NCBI RefSeq assembly: GCF_000765215.1
Contig: NZ_JPJE01000008.1
Location: 1-64,000, forward strand
Reading direction: 5' to 3'
DNA: 64,000 nucleotides
Source of the DNA: Eubacterium sp. ER2
GTDB lineage: Bacteria > Bacillota > Clostridia > Lachnospirales > Lachnospiraceae
Numbering within the stretch: position 1 is the first letter of the stretch; each line of letters begins with the position of its first letter. The notes under the pieces are model-generated. The model saw only the letters and a list, made by a program, of their open reading frames with translations. It did no database searches and was not told the origin of the DNA. A program made the translations under genes and the position numbers. This document shows positions 8,383-16,908 of this stretch, piece by piece.

Positions 8383-8456
8383 TAAATTCGGATTACAAAT
8401 TCATGAAAACCATTTATAATAGGGAAGAATATGTATTATAAAAAGGACAGGAATGT

Positions 8457-9374
8457 ATGCGAATGAAAAAATGGAGACGTATGACAGCAATTACAGCGAT
8501 TGCGGCGGCAGCGGGTGCGGCCTGCCTTCTAGGAGCCTGCAGCGGCAGCGAGCCGGCGGATGGTGGCGACAGGCAGGCTGAGGAGCTGACAGCCCTCGGA
8601 CAGATCAAGGTGATCACCAGAGAGAGCGGGTCCGGCACCCGCAGCAGCCTTGCCCAGGCCCTGGGCCTTAACGAGGAGGGCGTGGACGACAGGGACTATA
8701 TTCTGGAGACGGCAAAGACTGCGACCTCCGGCCAGGATGTGATCGCGGCGGTGGGAAGCGATAAGAGCGCCATCGGCTATGTGAGCTGGGGCACAGATAT
8801 TTCCGGGGACGACAGCGTGAAGGAGCTGGCGGTGGACGGCGTGAAGGCGGACGACCAGACTATTGAGAGCGGTAAGTACCCGCTGGACCGGACCCTCTAC
8901 CTTGCCAGTGCGGACGATCAGAATGCGCTGAAGGAGGATTTCCTGACTTTTGTGACAGGAAAGGGACAGGAAATCGTGGGAGAGTTCTTTGTACCTGCCG
9001 GGGAGGGAAAGGATGTGTTCCTCTCCTCGCAGCCGGCCGGGACACTTCGGATCCACGGATCCACCAGTCTGGCTCCGGTGATGGAGGCGCTGGCTGAGGC
9101 CTACGAGGAGGCAAACCCGGGCGCGGACATCCAGGTGACGGCATCAGACTCCTCCCAGGGGATCACAGACACCCTGACAGGAGACTGCGATATGGCTATG
9201 GTTTCCAGAGAGCTGTATGATTACGAGAAAAATGTGCTGGATCCGGTCCCGGTGGCAAAGGACGGCATCCGGATCATCGTGCAGGCGTCCAATCCCCTTG
9301 ACGACCTGAGCGCGGACATGCTGGCGGACATCTACAGAGGCGACATTGCCGAGTGGGCAGATACAAAGGAATAA
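8457..9374 (+). CDS. PstS-like phosphate-binding lipoprotein with circularly permuted lobe order
   Basis: 305 aa with a signal peptide and lipobox LLGAC (Cys near residue 28), so surface-anchored. The domain order is reversed compared with normal PstS. Residues ~48-190 match the second lobe (VITRESGSGTRSS ... SAIGYVSWG ... FLTFVTGKGQEIVGEFFVP). Residues ~197-305 match the first lobe (HGSTSLAPVMEALAEAYEEANPG ... MVSRELYDYEK ... ADIYRGDIAEW), and the protein ends where the normal fold would continue into the GSGTR strand. Both phosphate-binding loops (GSTS and SGSGTR) are present. No pstC, pstA or pstB is near; the next gene is polyphosphate kinase, and a possible PhoP box lies upstream. Probably phosphate capture or sensing. 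Confidence 0.8.
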   Translation: MRMKKWRRMTAITAIAAAAGAACLLGACSGSEPADGGDRQAEELTALGQIKVITRESGSGTRSSLAQALGLNEEGVDDRDYILETAKTATSGQDVIAAVGSDKSAIGYVSWGTDISGDDSVKELAVDGVKADDQTIESGKYPLDRTLYLASADDQNALKEDFLTFVTGKGQEIVGEFFVPAGEGKDVFLSSQPAGTLRIHGSTSLAPVMEALAEAYEEANPGADIQVTASDSSQGITDTLTGDCDMAMVSRELYDYEKNVLDPVPVAKDGIRIIVQASNPLDDLSADMLADIYRGDIAEWADTKE

Positions 9375-9391
9375 TAAAAGAGGAGGATACG

Positions 9392-11464
9392 ATGGAGAAA
9401 GAAAAGGCAAAAAAACAGGTGTTTATGAACAGAGAGCTGTCCTGGCTGAAATTCAACGAGCGGGTGCTTGAGGAGGCGGAGGACGAGCGGGTGCCCCTGT
9501 GCGAGCGGCTCAGCTTTGCGTCCATCTACCAGAGCAACCTGGATGAATTTTTCATGGTCCGCGTGGGCTCCCTGCAGGACCAGATGCTGCTGGGAAAAAA
9601 GATCCGGGACAATAAGACCCATATGACCTCGGCGGAGCAGATCAGAGAGATCCTGAAAAAAGTGCGTGAGCTCAGCGGGAGAAGGGACAGGGCCTACAAC
9701 ACCCTGATGGAGAAGTTGGAGCCCTGCGGTGTGCGGCTGACAGATTTTGGCCGTCTCTCCGAGGAGGAGAAGGACAGCCTGTCCAGATTTTTCCAGATGG
9801 AGATCGCCCCCCTGATCTCCCCCACAGTGGTTGGAAAGAGACAGCCCTTCCCCTTCCTGCGCAACAAGGAGATCTACGCGGTGGCTGTCCTTGAGACGAA
9901 GAACAAAAAGGAGAGACTTGGCATTATCCCCTGCACCAACACCATGGTGGAGAGGCTGATCCCAGTGCGGGGGCAGGAGGGCTGTTACATGCTGGCAGAA
10001 GAGCTGATCCTCCACTATATTCCCAGAGTGTTCGACGGCTACCAGATCAAGGCCAAATCTCTGATCCGTGTAACAAGGAATGCGGACATTGACGCGGACG
10101 CCCTCTACGATGAGGACCTGGACTACCGGGAGTTCATGGCAGACCTGATCAAGAGGAGAAAAAAGCTCTCCCCGGTCCGCCTGGAGCTCTCCAGGGAGAT
10201 GGATGGGGATGTGGTGGAGACACTCTGCAAATATCTGGATCTGGACTCTACCCACGTGTTCCGGAGCCAGGCGCCCCTGGATCTGTCCTTCCTCTTCCAG
10301 ATACAGGACATCCTGCGGAAAAATCCGGAGCTCTTCTTTGAGAAGAGAGTGCCTCAGAAATCCCCCGCCTTCCAGGAGGGAAGAAGCCTCATAGAGCAGA
10401 TCAAGGAGGAGGACAAGATGCTGTCCTATCCCTATGAGTCCATCCGGCCCTTCCTCCGCCTGCTCAGCGAGGCGGCTGAGGACGAGAACGTCATCTCCAT
10501 TAAAATGACCCTCTACCGTCTGGCAAAGCAGAGCAAGGTGGTTGAGGCTCTCATAGAGGCGGCTGAGAACGGAAAAGAGGTCGTGGTCCTTGTGGAGCTG
10601 CGTGCACGCTTTGACGAGGAAAACAATATCGAGTGGTCCAGACGGCTTGAGGCGGCCGGCTGCCAGGTAATCTACGGTTTGGAGGGCTACAAGGTCCACT
10701 CCAAGCTCTGCCTGATCACCAGAAAGGCTGAGGGCCGGGTAGAGTACATCACCCAGATCGGAACCGGAAACTACAATGAGAAGACGTCCCGCCTCTACAC
10801 GGATCTGTCGCTCATGACAGCAAATGTGGATATCGGGCTGGAGGCGTCAGCTGTGTTCCAGGCTCTTTCCAAGGGCGAGGTGGTGGAGAAGTCCGATAAG
10901 CTCCTGGTGGCGCCCAAGTGCCTCCAGAACAGAGTGCTGGATATGATCGACGGGGAGATCAGCCGGGCTCAGAACGGGGAGGAAGCCTACATCGGGCTGA
11001 AGCTGAACTCCCTGACAGACAAGAAGATCATCGACAAGCTGATCGAGGCCTCCTGTGCCGGCGTGAAGATCGACATGATCATCCGGGGCATTGCCTGTCT
11101 CATCCCAGGCGTGGAGGGCAGCACGGAGAACATCCGGATCATCAGTATTGTGGGCAGATTTCTGGAGCACTCCAGGATCTACATCTTTGGAAGGGGCCAG
11201 CGGGCAAAGTACTACATCGCCTCTGCGGACTTTATGACGAGAAACACGGTGCGCAGAGTGGAGGTGGCTGCCCCTGTCCTCCAGGAGGACTTAAAGGAGC
11301 GCCTGCAGTCCATTTTTGACACTATGCTGAGAGACAATCAGAAGGCCAGGGAGGCCTGCAGCGACGGGGAGTACAGACATGTGGCCCAGAAGGAGGGGGA
11401 GGAGCCCCTGAACGCCCAGGAGTATTTTTACCAGGAGGCCTACGAGAAGGCGGGGAAGGCATAA
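9392..11464 (+). CDS. ppk1: Polyphosphate kinase (PPK1)
   Basis: 690 aa; reversibly polymerises ATP gamma-phosphate into polyphosphate. The start is ATG 9392 (AGGAGG at 9381-9386) rather than an upstream in-frame ATG at 9353 inside pstS. The N-domain begins FMNRELSWLKFNERVLEEA; the middle domain has LDEFFMVRVGSLQDQ; the catalytic phospholipase-D-like domains carry EGYKVHSKLCLI, where the histidine is the expected phospho-acceptor, GTGNYNEKTSRLYTDLSL and a second-domain IYIFGRGQRAKYYIASADFMTRN. It follows the PstS-like gene by 17 bases, so phosphate uptake and storage are probably co-expressed. A 16-base tandem repeat overlaps its stop codon. Confidence 0.95.
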   Translation: MEKEKAKKQVFMNRELSWLKFNERVLEEAEDERVPLCERLSFASIYQSNLDEFFMVRVGSLQDQMLLGKKIRDNKTHMTSAEQIREILKKVRELSGRRDRAYNTLMEKLEPCGVRLTDFGRLSEEEKDSLSRFFQMEIAPLISPTVVGKRQPFPFLRNKEIYAVAVLETKNKKERLGIIPCTNTMVERLIPVRGQEGCYMLAEELILHYIPRVFDGYQIKAKSLIRVTRNADIDADALYDEDLDYREFMADLIKRRKKLSPVRLELSREMDGDVVETLCKYLDLDSTHVFRSQAPLDLSFLFQIQDILRKNPELFFEKRVPQKSPAFQEGRSLIEQIKEEDKMLSYPYESIRPFLRLLSEAAEDENVISIKMTLYRLAKQSKVVEALIEAAENGKEVVVLVELRARFDEENNIEWSRRLEAAGCQVIYGLEGYKVHSKLCLITRKAEGRVEYITQIGTGNYNEKTSRLYTDLSLMTANVDIGLEASAVFQALSKGEVVEKSDKLLVAPKCLQNRVLDMIDGEISRAQNGEEAYIGLKLNSLTDKKIIDKLIEASCAGVKIDMIIRGIACLIPGVEGSTENIRIISIVGRFLEHSRIYIFGRGQRAKYYIASADFMTRNTVRRVEVAAPVLQEDLKERLQSIFDTMLRDNQKAREACSDGEYRHVAQKEGEEPLNAQEYFYQEAYEKAGKA

Positions 11465-11490
11465 AATCGGAAAAGCATAAAATCGGAAAG
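11459..11490 (+). repeat. 16-base tandem duplication spanning the ppk1 stop codon
   Basis: Two copies (11459-11474 and 11475-11490; 15 of 16 bases identical) of a GCATAAAATCGGAAAA unit. The first copy contains the ppk1 TAA. Similar stop-spanning duplications occur at 48275-48322 and 55830-55881. Confidence 0.8.
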
Positions 11491-11523
11491 CGCATAACAT
11501 AGAGAGAAAAGGTGTTGAGAAGC

Positions 11524-12435
11524 ATGATATGGAAGATGGGAGAGAGGCTGGAAAAAATGGACGAGGAGGCGTGGAGGCTGGAGCAGTGCCCCGCGGTCTT
11601 CCTCACCGACTCCCGGAACTCCAGGCGGGTTCTCGACCTGTCCGGCATCCAGTATGAAAATGATATCCAGCTGGGACAGATCGGCTTCTGCAAGCTGGAG
11701 ACACAGCAGGAGTGCCTGGTTGGGACCCTGTGTATCCCCAAGCTGTTGGATGTGCTGGGAAGCCGCTACCGGATCTATTTTTTCATCAACCAGAATCATG
11801 TGGTGCTGGTGGACGACGAGGATTTCTCCATGCGGCTGATCCGCAGGATCAAGAGCAAAAAGGCTCACCAGGGAGAGACAAAGGAGCGGTTTATCTACAA
11901 TTACATTGCCGAGTTCATGAGCAGGGACCAGGAGCTGCTGATGCAGTACGAGAAGACGCTGATGCACATGGAGGAGGACGCCATGCAGGGGAAGATCGAG
12001 AATTTCCAGCAGGAGCTGATGCCCATCAGGAGAAAGCTTCTGAACCTGCGCAGCTATTACGACGAGATGATGGATATGGGGAGAGAGCTGGAGGAAAATG
12101 AGAACGGCTTTTTCGCCAAAAAGCAGCTCAAATACTTCGGGACACTCTCAGACCGGGCAGACCGACTCATGAGCCGCACCTCCCACCTGCTGGAGTACGC
12201 CCAGCAGGTGCGGGACGTGTACCAGGCTCAGGTGGATGCAAGGCAGAACAGCAACATGCAGTTCCTCACCGTCCTGTCCACCATCTTCTTTCCGCTGACT
12301 TTGATCACGGGCTGGTACGGCATGAATTTTAAGGATATGCCTGAGCTGCAGAACGGCTATCCCGGGGTTATCGTGCTGAGCCTGATCGTCATCATTGTCT
12401 GTATTCTGATCTTCAAGAAGAAGAAAATATTATAG
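11524..12435 (+). CDS. corA: CorA-family divalent cation (Mg2+/Co2+) transporter
   Basis: 303 aa from the ATG at 11524; an in-frame GTG at 11512 is a possible alternative, and the ribosome site AAAAGGTG does not decide between them. It has a cytoplasmic alpha/beta domain, a long helical stalk (residues ~130-240, rich in E, K, M and Q) and two C-terminal membrane helices with the CorA selectivity motif GMN (TGWYGMNF) at the end of the first. The lysine tail (KKKKIL) stays cytoplasmic. It pairs functionally with ppk1 upstream because polyphosphate is stored as the magnesium salt. A GC hairpin with a T-run overlapping the convergent ABC-F stop ends the transcript. Confidence 0.9.
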   Translation: MIWKMGERLEKMDEEAWRLEQCPAVFLTDSRNSRRVLDLSGIQYENDIQLGQIGFCKLETQQECLVGTLCIPKLLDVLGSRYRIYFFINQNHVVLVDDEDFSMRLIRRIKSKKAHQGETKERFIYNYIAEFMSRDQELLMQYEKTLMHMEEDAMQGKIENFQQELMPIRRKLLNLRSYYDEMMDMGRELEENENGFFAKKQLKYFGTLSDRADRLMSRTSHLLEYAQQVRDVYQAQVDARQNSNMQFLTVLSTIFFPLTLITGWYGMNFKDMPELQNGYPGVIVLSLIVIIVCILIFKKKKIL

Positions 12436-12475
12436 AGAAAAAATGCCATAAAATATGCGCCTGCATTACAAAAGA

Positions 12476-12512
12476 GGGAGGAGCCTGCCTTACGCAAGCT
12501 CCTCCCATTTTT
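12476..12512 (+). terminator. Intrinsic terminator of corA, overlapping the abc-f 3' end
   Basis: GGGAGGAGC (12476-12484) pairs with GCTCCTCCC (12498-12506), followed by ATTTTT. The distal arm and T-run lie within the last codons of the convergent ABC-F gene. Confidence 0.75.
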
Positions 12513-14421
12513 CGTACAGCTCCTCCAGCCGGGCGGCTATGTCCGCCTTTTCCTTTGCCAGCTCCTGGCATTTCACAGAGTTGGTGTACACCTCCTCTGT
12601 GGCCATGAGCTCGTCAATCTGTGCGTCCCGCTCCTCCAGACTGGTGATCAGATCCTCTGTCTTCTTCAGGTCGTTCTGTCTTTTGCGCTCCCTGGCCTGG
12701 GCCTCCTTTTGCTCCTGCCAGCTCAGCTTGGCCTCGGACACTGTCTCAGCGGGTGCGGCTTTCCCGGTCTTCGCTGAAGCGGGTGCGGAAGAGGAGGACG
12801 CGTAGGCGGCGGTCAGCTCCTCCCGCTTTTCCAGGTAGTAATCGTAGTTGCCGATGTAGTTCACAAAGGTGTGGTTCACCAGCTCCAGGATGCGGGTGGC
12901 CGTCTGGTTGATAAAATACCGGTCGTGGGATACATAGAGGACCGTGCCGGTATAATTGTTCAGGGCGTTTTCCAGTATCTCCTTTGAGGCGATGTCCAGA
13001 TGGTTGGTGGGCTCGTCCAGGATCAGGAAATTGGCCTCTGAGAGCATCAGCTTTGCCAGGGATACCCGGCCCCGCTCGCCTCCGCTTAAATCTCCGATCC
13101 GCTTGAACACATCGTCCCCCGTGAAGAGGAAAGCGGCCAGCATGTTGCGGATCTGGGTGCCCGTCAGATCCGGGTAGTCGTCCGAGATCTCCTCGAACAC
13201 AGTCTTCTCCATGTGGAGCACGTGGTGCTCCTGGTCGTAGTAGCCCACGTGGACGTTGGCCCCCAGGGTGAAGCTGCCGCTGTCTGCGGGGAGCACGTCG
13301 TTCAGGATCTTGAGGAGAGTGGTCTTTCCCGTCCCGTTGTCGCCGATGACGGCCACGTGCTCGCCCCGGCGGATGTCGAAGCTGACATCAGTGAAGAGCG
13401 TCTGATCCGGGAAGGCTTTGCTCAGGTGTTCTACCGAGAGAACATCGTTTCCGCTGACACAGGAGGGCTCCAGCGTCAGGTGGATGTCTGTCTTCAGCTC
13501 CGCCGGCTTCTCGATCCGCTCCATCTTGTCCAGCATTTTCTCCCGGCTCTCCGCCCGCTTGATGGACTTTTCACGGTTGAAGGAGCGGAGCTTCTCGATG
13601 ACCGCCTCCTGGTGGCGGATCTCCAGCTGCTGGTTCATGTACTCCTTCAGGCGTGCCTCCCGGACCTGCTTTTTCTTCTCCGCGTAGGCGGAGTAGTTGC
13701 CCATGTAGGTGGTCAGCTTCCCCTGCTCGATCTCGACCACCTTTGTCACTACCCGGTTCAGAAAATACCGGTCATGGGACACGATGAGCACAGCCCCGGG
13801 GTAGTTCAGAAGATAGGTCTCCAGCCAGGAGATGGAGTTTAAGTCCAGGTGGTTGGTGGGCTCGTCAAGGAGCAGCACATCCGGTCTGGTGAGGAGCAGC
13901 TTCCCCAGGGAGACCCGGGTCTTCTGTCCTCCGGAGAGGGTGTCCACAGCCTTGGAGAAATCCTCCTCCCCAAAGCCCAGTCCCTTCAGAACGCCGGTGA
14001 TCTCGCTCTCGTAGGCGTAGCCGTTCTCCCGCTCAAACTGCTCCGTCAGCCGGTGATAGGTGTTCAGCCGCTCTGTCAGGGCATCCCCCTGGAGGGAGGG
14101 CAGCTCCTCCTCGATCTGCCGGATCTCCCTCTCGATGGCGATGATCTGCGCCTTGGCGGTCTTCACCTCCTCGTAGATCGTGTTTCCCCCTGTCAGGTCC
14201 TGGTGCTGGGCCAGATAGCCCAGGGTGCGGCCCTTTGCCAGGGTGACTGAGCCGCCGTCCAGAGGCAGCTCCCCCACGATCATCTTGAGGATGGTGGATT
14301 TCCCGGCCCCATTGCTTCCCACCAGGGCTGCCTTCTCGTGGTCTTCTATATGGAAAGAGCCGTCGCGCACGATGACCTCCTCCCCAAATGATTTTTCTAT
14401 ATTGTGACATGCCAGTATCAT
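12490..14421 (-). CDS. ABC-F family ATPase (YdiF/Uup-like)
   Basis: 643 aa with two fused ABC domains and no membrane segments, so a soluble ribosome-associated ABC-F protein. The first has Walker A GSNGAGKST (~residue 36), signature LSGGQKTRVSLGKLLL and Walker B VLLLDEPTNHLD. The interdomain linker is charged and lysine/arginine-rich (EKKKQVREARLKEYMNQQ...). The second has GDNGTGKTT, LSGGERGRVSLAKLML and FLILDEPTNHLD. The C-terminal ~90 residues form a coiled coil (ARERKRQNDLKKTEDLITSLEERDAQIDEL). It starts with AGGAGG spaced before the ATG. It resembles housekeeping translation factors more than antibiotic-resistance ABC-Fs, and no attenuator leader is seen upstream. Confidence 0.9.
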   Translation of the reverse strand: MILACHNIEKSFGEEVIVRDGSFHIEDHEKAALVGSNGAGKSTILKMIVGELPLDGGSVTLAKGRTLGYLAQHQDLTGGNTIYEEVKTAKAQIIAIEREIRQIEEELPSLQGDALTERLNTYHRLTEQFERENGYAYESEITGVLKGLGFGEEDFSKAVDTLSGGQKTRVSLGKLLLTRPDVLLLDEPTNHLDLNSISWLETYLLNYPGAVLIVSHDRYFLNRVVTKVVEIEQGKLTTYMGNYSAYAEKKKQVREARLKEYMNQQLEIRHQEAVIEKLRSFNREKSIKRAESREKMLDKMERIEKPAELKTDIHLTLEPSCVSGNDVLSVEHLSKAFPDQTLFTDVSFDIRRGEHVAVIGDNGTGKTTLLKILNDVLPADSGSFTLGANVHVGYYDQEHHVLHMEKTVFEEISDDYPDLTGTQIRNMLAAFLFTGDDVFKRIGDLSGGERGRVSLAKLMLSEANFLILDEPTNHLDIASKEILENALNNYTGTVLYVSHDRYFINQTATRILELVNHTFVNYIGNYDYYLEKREELTAAYASSSSAPASAKTGKAAPAETVSEAKLSWQEQKEAQARERKRQNDLKKTEDLITSLEERDAQIDELMATEEVYTNSVKCQELAKEKADIAARLEELYEKWEELA

Positions 14422-14536
14422 GGTGTACCTCCTGCGTAAAAACCGTGCATTTTAAAGCCTTAACTATTATATCGGGGAACCTGCGGCGTGTCAATTTCCA
14501 GAAGGCTGTCAGCGCTGATTTGAGGAACTTTTGAGA

Positions 14537-14557
14537 ACAATAAATTGACTTTATTGT
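14537..14557. promoter_or_regulatory. Inverted repeat over the rex -35 (candidate operator)
   Basis: ACAATAAA (14537-14544) and TTTATTGT (14550-14557) are perfect arms around 5 bases, covering the rex -35 element. It is only loosely like the Rex consensus (TTGTTAA-N4-TTAACAA), so autoregulation is tentative. Confidence 0.4.
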
Positions 14558-14573
14558 AACAATTCTATATAAT
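14545..14573 (+). promoter_or_regulatory. Sigma-A promoter of rex
   Basis: TTGACT at 14545-14550, a 17-base spacer and a perfect TATAAT at 14568-14573, placing the start of transcription near 14580, ahead of the GTG start. Confidence 0.8.
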
Positions 14574-14607
14574 AAAATCTGAGAAACTGAAATGGAAGGT
14601 GGATAAA

Positions 14608-15261
14608 GTGGAAGGCAGAGAAATTTCGCAGGCAGTCATACGTAGACTTCCAAGATATTACCGCTATTTAGGGGAGCTGCTGGAGAACGGCGTGGAGCGC
14701 ATTTCCTCCAACGACCTGAGCAAGAAAATGCATGTGACAGCATCCCAGATACGGCAGGATCTGAACAACTTCGGCGGCTTTGGCCAGCAGGGGTATGGAT
14801 ATAATGTAAAATATCTCTACACAGAGATAGGAAAGATACTTGGCCTGGAGGAGGATCATGACATGGTCATCATCGGGGCCGGTAATCTGGGACATGCGCT
14901 GGCGAACTATGCGGCGTTTGAAAAACGGGGATTTGTGCTCAAGGGTATCTTTGATGTCAATCCCACACTGAAGGGGATGACGATCCGGGGCGTGCCCATC
15001 CATATGATGGACGAGCTGGAGGACTTTGTTAAGAACAATGACATAGAGATCGGTATTCTGACGATCCCGAAGGCAAAGGCGATTGAGGTTGCCAACCAGT
15101 TGGTGTCGTACGGAGTGAAGGCGATATGGAACTTCGCACATACGGATCTGAATCTTCCGGATGATGTGATCGTTGAAAATGTCCACCTGTCAGAGAGCCT
15201 GATGCGGCTGTCCTACAATATCAGCCGTTACAAAGAGGAACAGAAAAAATCAGAGAAGTAA
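14608..15261 (+). CDS. rex: Redox-sensing transcriptional repressor Rex
   Basis: 217 aa from the GTG at 14608, which AAGGTGG at 14596-14602 serves at normal spacing; a GTG at 14599 is less well placed. The N-terminal winged helix (VIRRLPRYYRYLGELLENGVERISSNDLSKKMHVTASQIRQDL) is diagnostic. The Rossmann NAD-binding domain has GAGNLGHALANY, then FDVNP and the C-terminal domain-swapped helix. Rex senses NADH/NAD and represses fermentative genes. A near-consensus Rex box lies on the alcohol dehydrogenase promoter at 35.75 kb in this window. The neighbour downstream repairs damaged NAD(P)H, a coherent pairing. Confidence 0.95.
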   Translation: MEGREISQAVIRRLPRYYRYLGELLENGVERISSNDLSKKMHVTASQIRQDLNNFGGFGQQGYGYNVKYLYTEIGKILGLEEDHDMVIIGAGNLGHALANYAAFEKRGFVLKGIFDVNPTLKGMTIRGVPIHMMDELEDFVKNNDIEIGILTIPKAKAIEVANQLVSYGVKAIWNFAHTDLNLPDDVIVENVHLSESLMRLSYNISRYKEEQKKSEK

Positions 15262-15271
15262 CAGGACTTTG

Positions 15272-15322
15272 AGACGTGTAAAGCCGGCGTGTGTGAGACA
15301 GGCCTTCTTTACACGTCTTTTG
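15272..15322 (+). terminator. Probable terminator after rex
   Basis: A 12-base perfect stem: AGACGTGTAAAG (15272-15283) with CTTTACACGTCT (15307-15318), followed by a short T-run (TCTTTT). Confidence 0.55.
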
Positions 15323-15408
15323 CGTTGCCGTGGACCTGTCTGAGCGCAGCAGGACGGCGGCTTCAAAAACAAACCTGCCTGTGGCGCAGGGAAAGGGAGG
15401 GTGATTTT

Positions 15409-16905
15409 ATGCTATTTCTGCCAGACGGAAGACAGATGAAGGCGGCGGACAGCTATACCATACGGGAGAAAAAGATCCCGTCGCTGATCCTGATGGAGCG
15501 TGCGGCCCGCACGTTTGTGGAGACGGTCATGGACAGAGGCTTTGACCTGTCCTGCGTGTGCGTGGTGTGCGGCTCCGGCAACAACGGGGGAGACGGCTTT
15601 GCCATCGCAAGGCTGCTGCTTGAGAAGGGGGCCGGAGTGACTGCGGTGATGGTGGGAAATCCGGACCACTGCACAGAGGAGACAAAGAGGCAGATCGAGC
15701 TTTTCAAGGAGGCCGGAGGCGTCCTGGGAAACTCTTTCGAAGAAGGAGAATATAGTATACTGATAGACGCCATTTTCGGAGCCGGCTTAAGCCGCCGGGT
15801 GGAGGGGAGCTATCTCGCCTGTATCCAGGCTATGAACCGGTCCGGAGGCGTGAAGATCGCGGTGGATGTTCCCTCCGGCGTCTCCACCACCAACGGGGAA
15901 GTGGCCACGAGCGCTTTTAAGGCGGATCTGACAGTGACCTTCCAGTGCGCCAAGCTGGGATGTACCCTGGATCCCGGCCGGGATTACGCCGGGGAGTTGG
16001 TCGTGAGGGATATCGGTGTCGATACCTCGGGCCTGGAGGGAGACAGCAAGGTGGCCTACGCCCTGGAGGAGAAGGACGCGGGGAGCATGCTTCCCAGGAG
16101 ACGGCCCGACTCCCACAAGGGGGATTACGGGAAAGCCCTTATCATAGCCGGGAGCCAGGGCATGGCGGGGGCCGCTTATCTGGCAGCCCTGGCAGCCTAC
16201 AGGACAGGGGCGGGGCTTGTGCAGATCTACACGCCGGAGGACAACCGGACCATCCTGCAGACCCTGCTGCCGGAGGCCATCATCCGCTGCTATGACTTCT
16301 TTGACGAGAGGGAGCTCCTAAGGCTCCTTAGCTGGGCGGACGTAGTCAGCATCGGGTCCGGACTTGGCACAAGTGACAAGGCAAGGCGCATCCTGCAGAC
16401 TACGCTGGAGAACGTGCAGGTTCCCTGCGTGGTGGATGCGGACGGCCTGAACCTGCTGGCGGAGCACACCCGCTATCTGGGAAAGCTGCCCCACGAAAAT
16501 TTCGTATTCACGCCCCACATGAAGGAAATGTCAAGAGTCACAAGAAGGCCGGTGGAGGAGCTGAAGAGGAACCGATTGGATGTGCTGGCCCAGTTCACGG
16601 GAGAGTACCGTGTCACCTGTGTGCTGAAGGACGCCAGGACCTGCGTGTGCAGGCAGGGGGAGCACCCCTTTGTGAACCTGTCCGGCAACGCGGCGATGGC
16701 AAAGGCCGGAAGCGGCGATGTGCTGGCGGGAGTCATCACAGGGCTCCTGGCCCAGGGGATGTCCTGCTTTGACAGCGCGGTTCTGGGCGTATACCTGCAC
16801 GGGCTTGCGGGGGACGCGGCCCGGGAGGAGAAGGGCATATACAGTGTGCTGGCAAGAGATCTGGCAGACGCGGTAGGGACGGTATTGAAAAGACTGGAGG
16901 AATAG
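15409..16905 (+). CDS. nnr: Bifunctional NAD(P)HX epimerase / ADP-dependent NAD(P)HX dehydratase
   Basis: 498 aa. The start is ATG 15409 with GGGAGG 8 bases upstream; a longer frame from 15289 crosses the rex terminator and is rejected. The N-terminal YjeF_N domain (residues ~1-210) has VVCGSGNNGGDGFAIARLL and an AIFGAGL segment. The C-terminal ribokinase-like domain has SHKGDYGKALIIAGSQGMAGAA, VVDADGLNLL, FTPHMKE and the nucleotide/catalytic NAAMAKAGSGDVLAGVITG. It repairs hydrated NADH/NADPH. It is followed 3 bases later by alr, so the two are co-transcribed. Confidence 0.92.
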   Translation: MLFLPDGRQMKAADSYTIREKKIPSLILMERAARTFVETVMDRGFDLSCVCVVCGSGNNGGDGFAIARLLLEKGAGVTAVMVGNPDHCTEETKRQIELFKEAGGVLGNSFEEGEYSILIDAIFGAGLSRRVEGSYLACIQAMNRSGGVKIAVDVPSGVSTTNGEVATSAFKADLTVTFQCAKLGCTLDPGRDYAGELVVRDIGVDTSGLEGDSKVAYALEEKDAGSMLPRRRPDSHKGDYGKALIIAGSQGMAGAAYLAALAAYRTGAGLVQIYTPEDNRTILQTLLPEAIIRCYDFFDERELLRLLSWADVVSIGSGLGTSDKARRILQTTLENVQVPCVVDADGLNLLAEHTRYLGKLPHENFVFTPHMKEMSRVTRRPVEELKRNRLDVLAQFTGEYRVTCVLKDARTCVCRQGEHPFVNLSGNAAMAKAGSGDVLAGVITGLLAQGMSCFDSAVLGVYLHGLAGDAAREEKGIYSVLARDLADAVGTVLKRLEE

Positions 16906-16908
16906 AGC

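Noticed and set aside
9332-10699. 455-aa minus-strand ORF opposite ppk1
   Set aside because: Shadow frame; the plus strand carries the full polyphosphate kinase.
12455-12805. Plus-strand ORF opposite the ABC-F 3' end
   Set aside because: Serine-rich antisense translation of the ABC-F coiled coil; a shadow.
14537-14563. Full Rex box upstream of rex
   Set aside because: There is an inverted repeat and a TTGTAACAA, but it does not align to TTGTTAA-N4-TTAACAA; kept only as a weak operator candidate.
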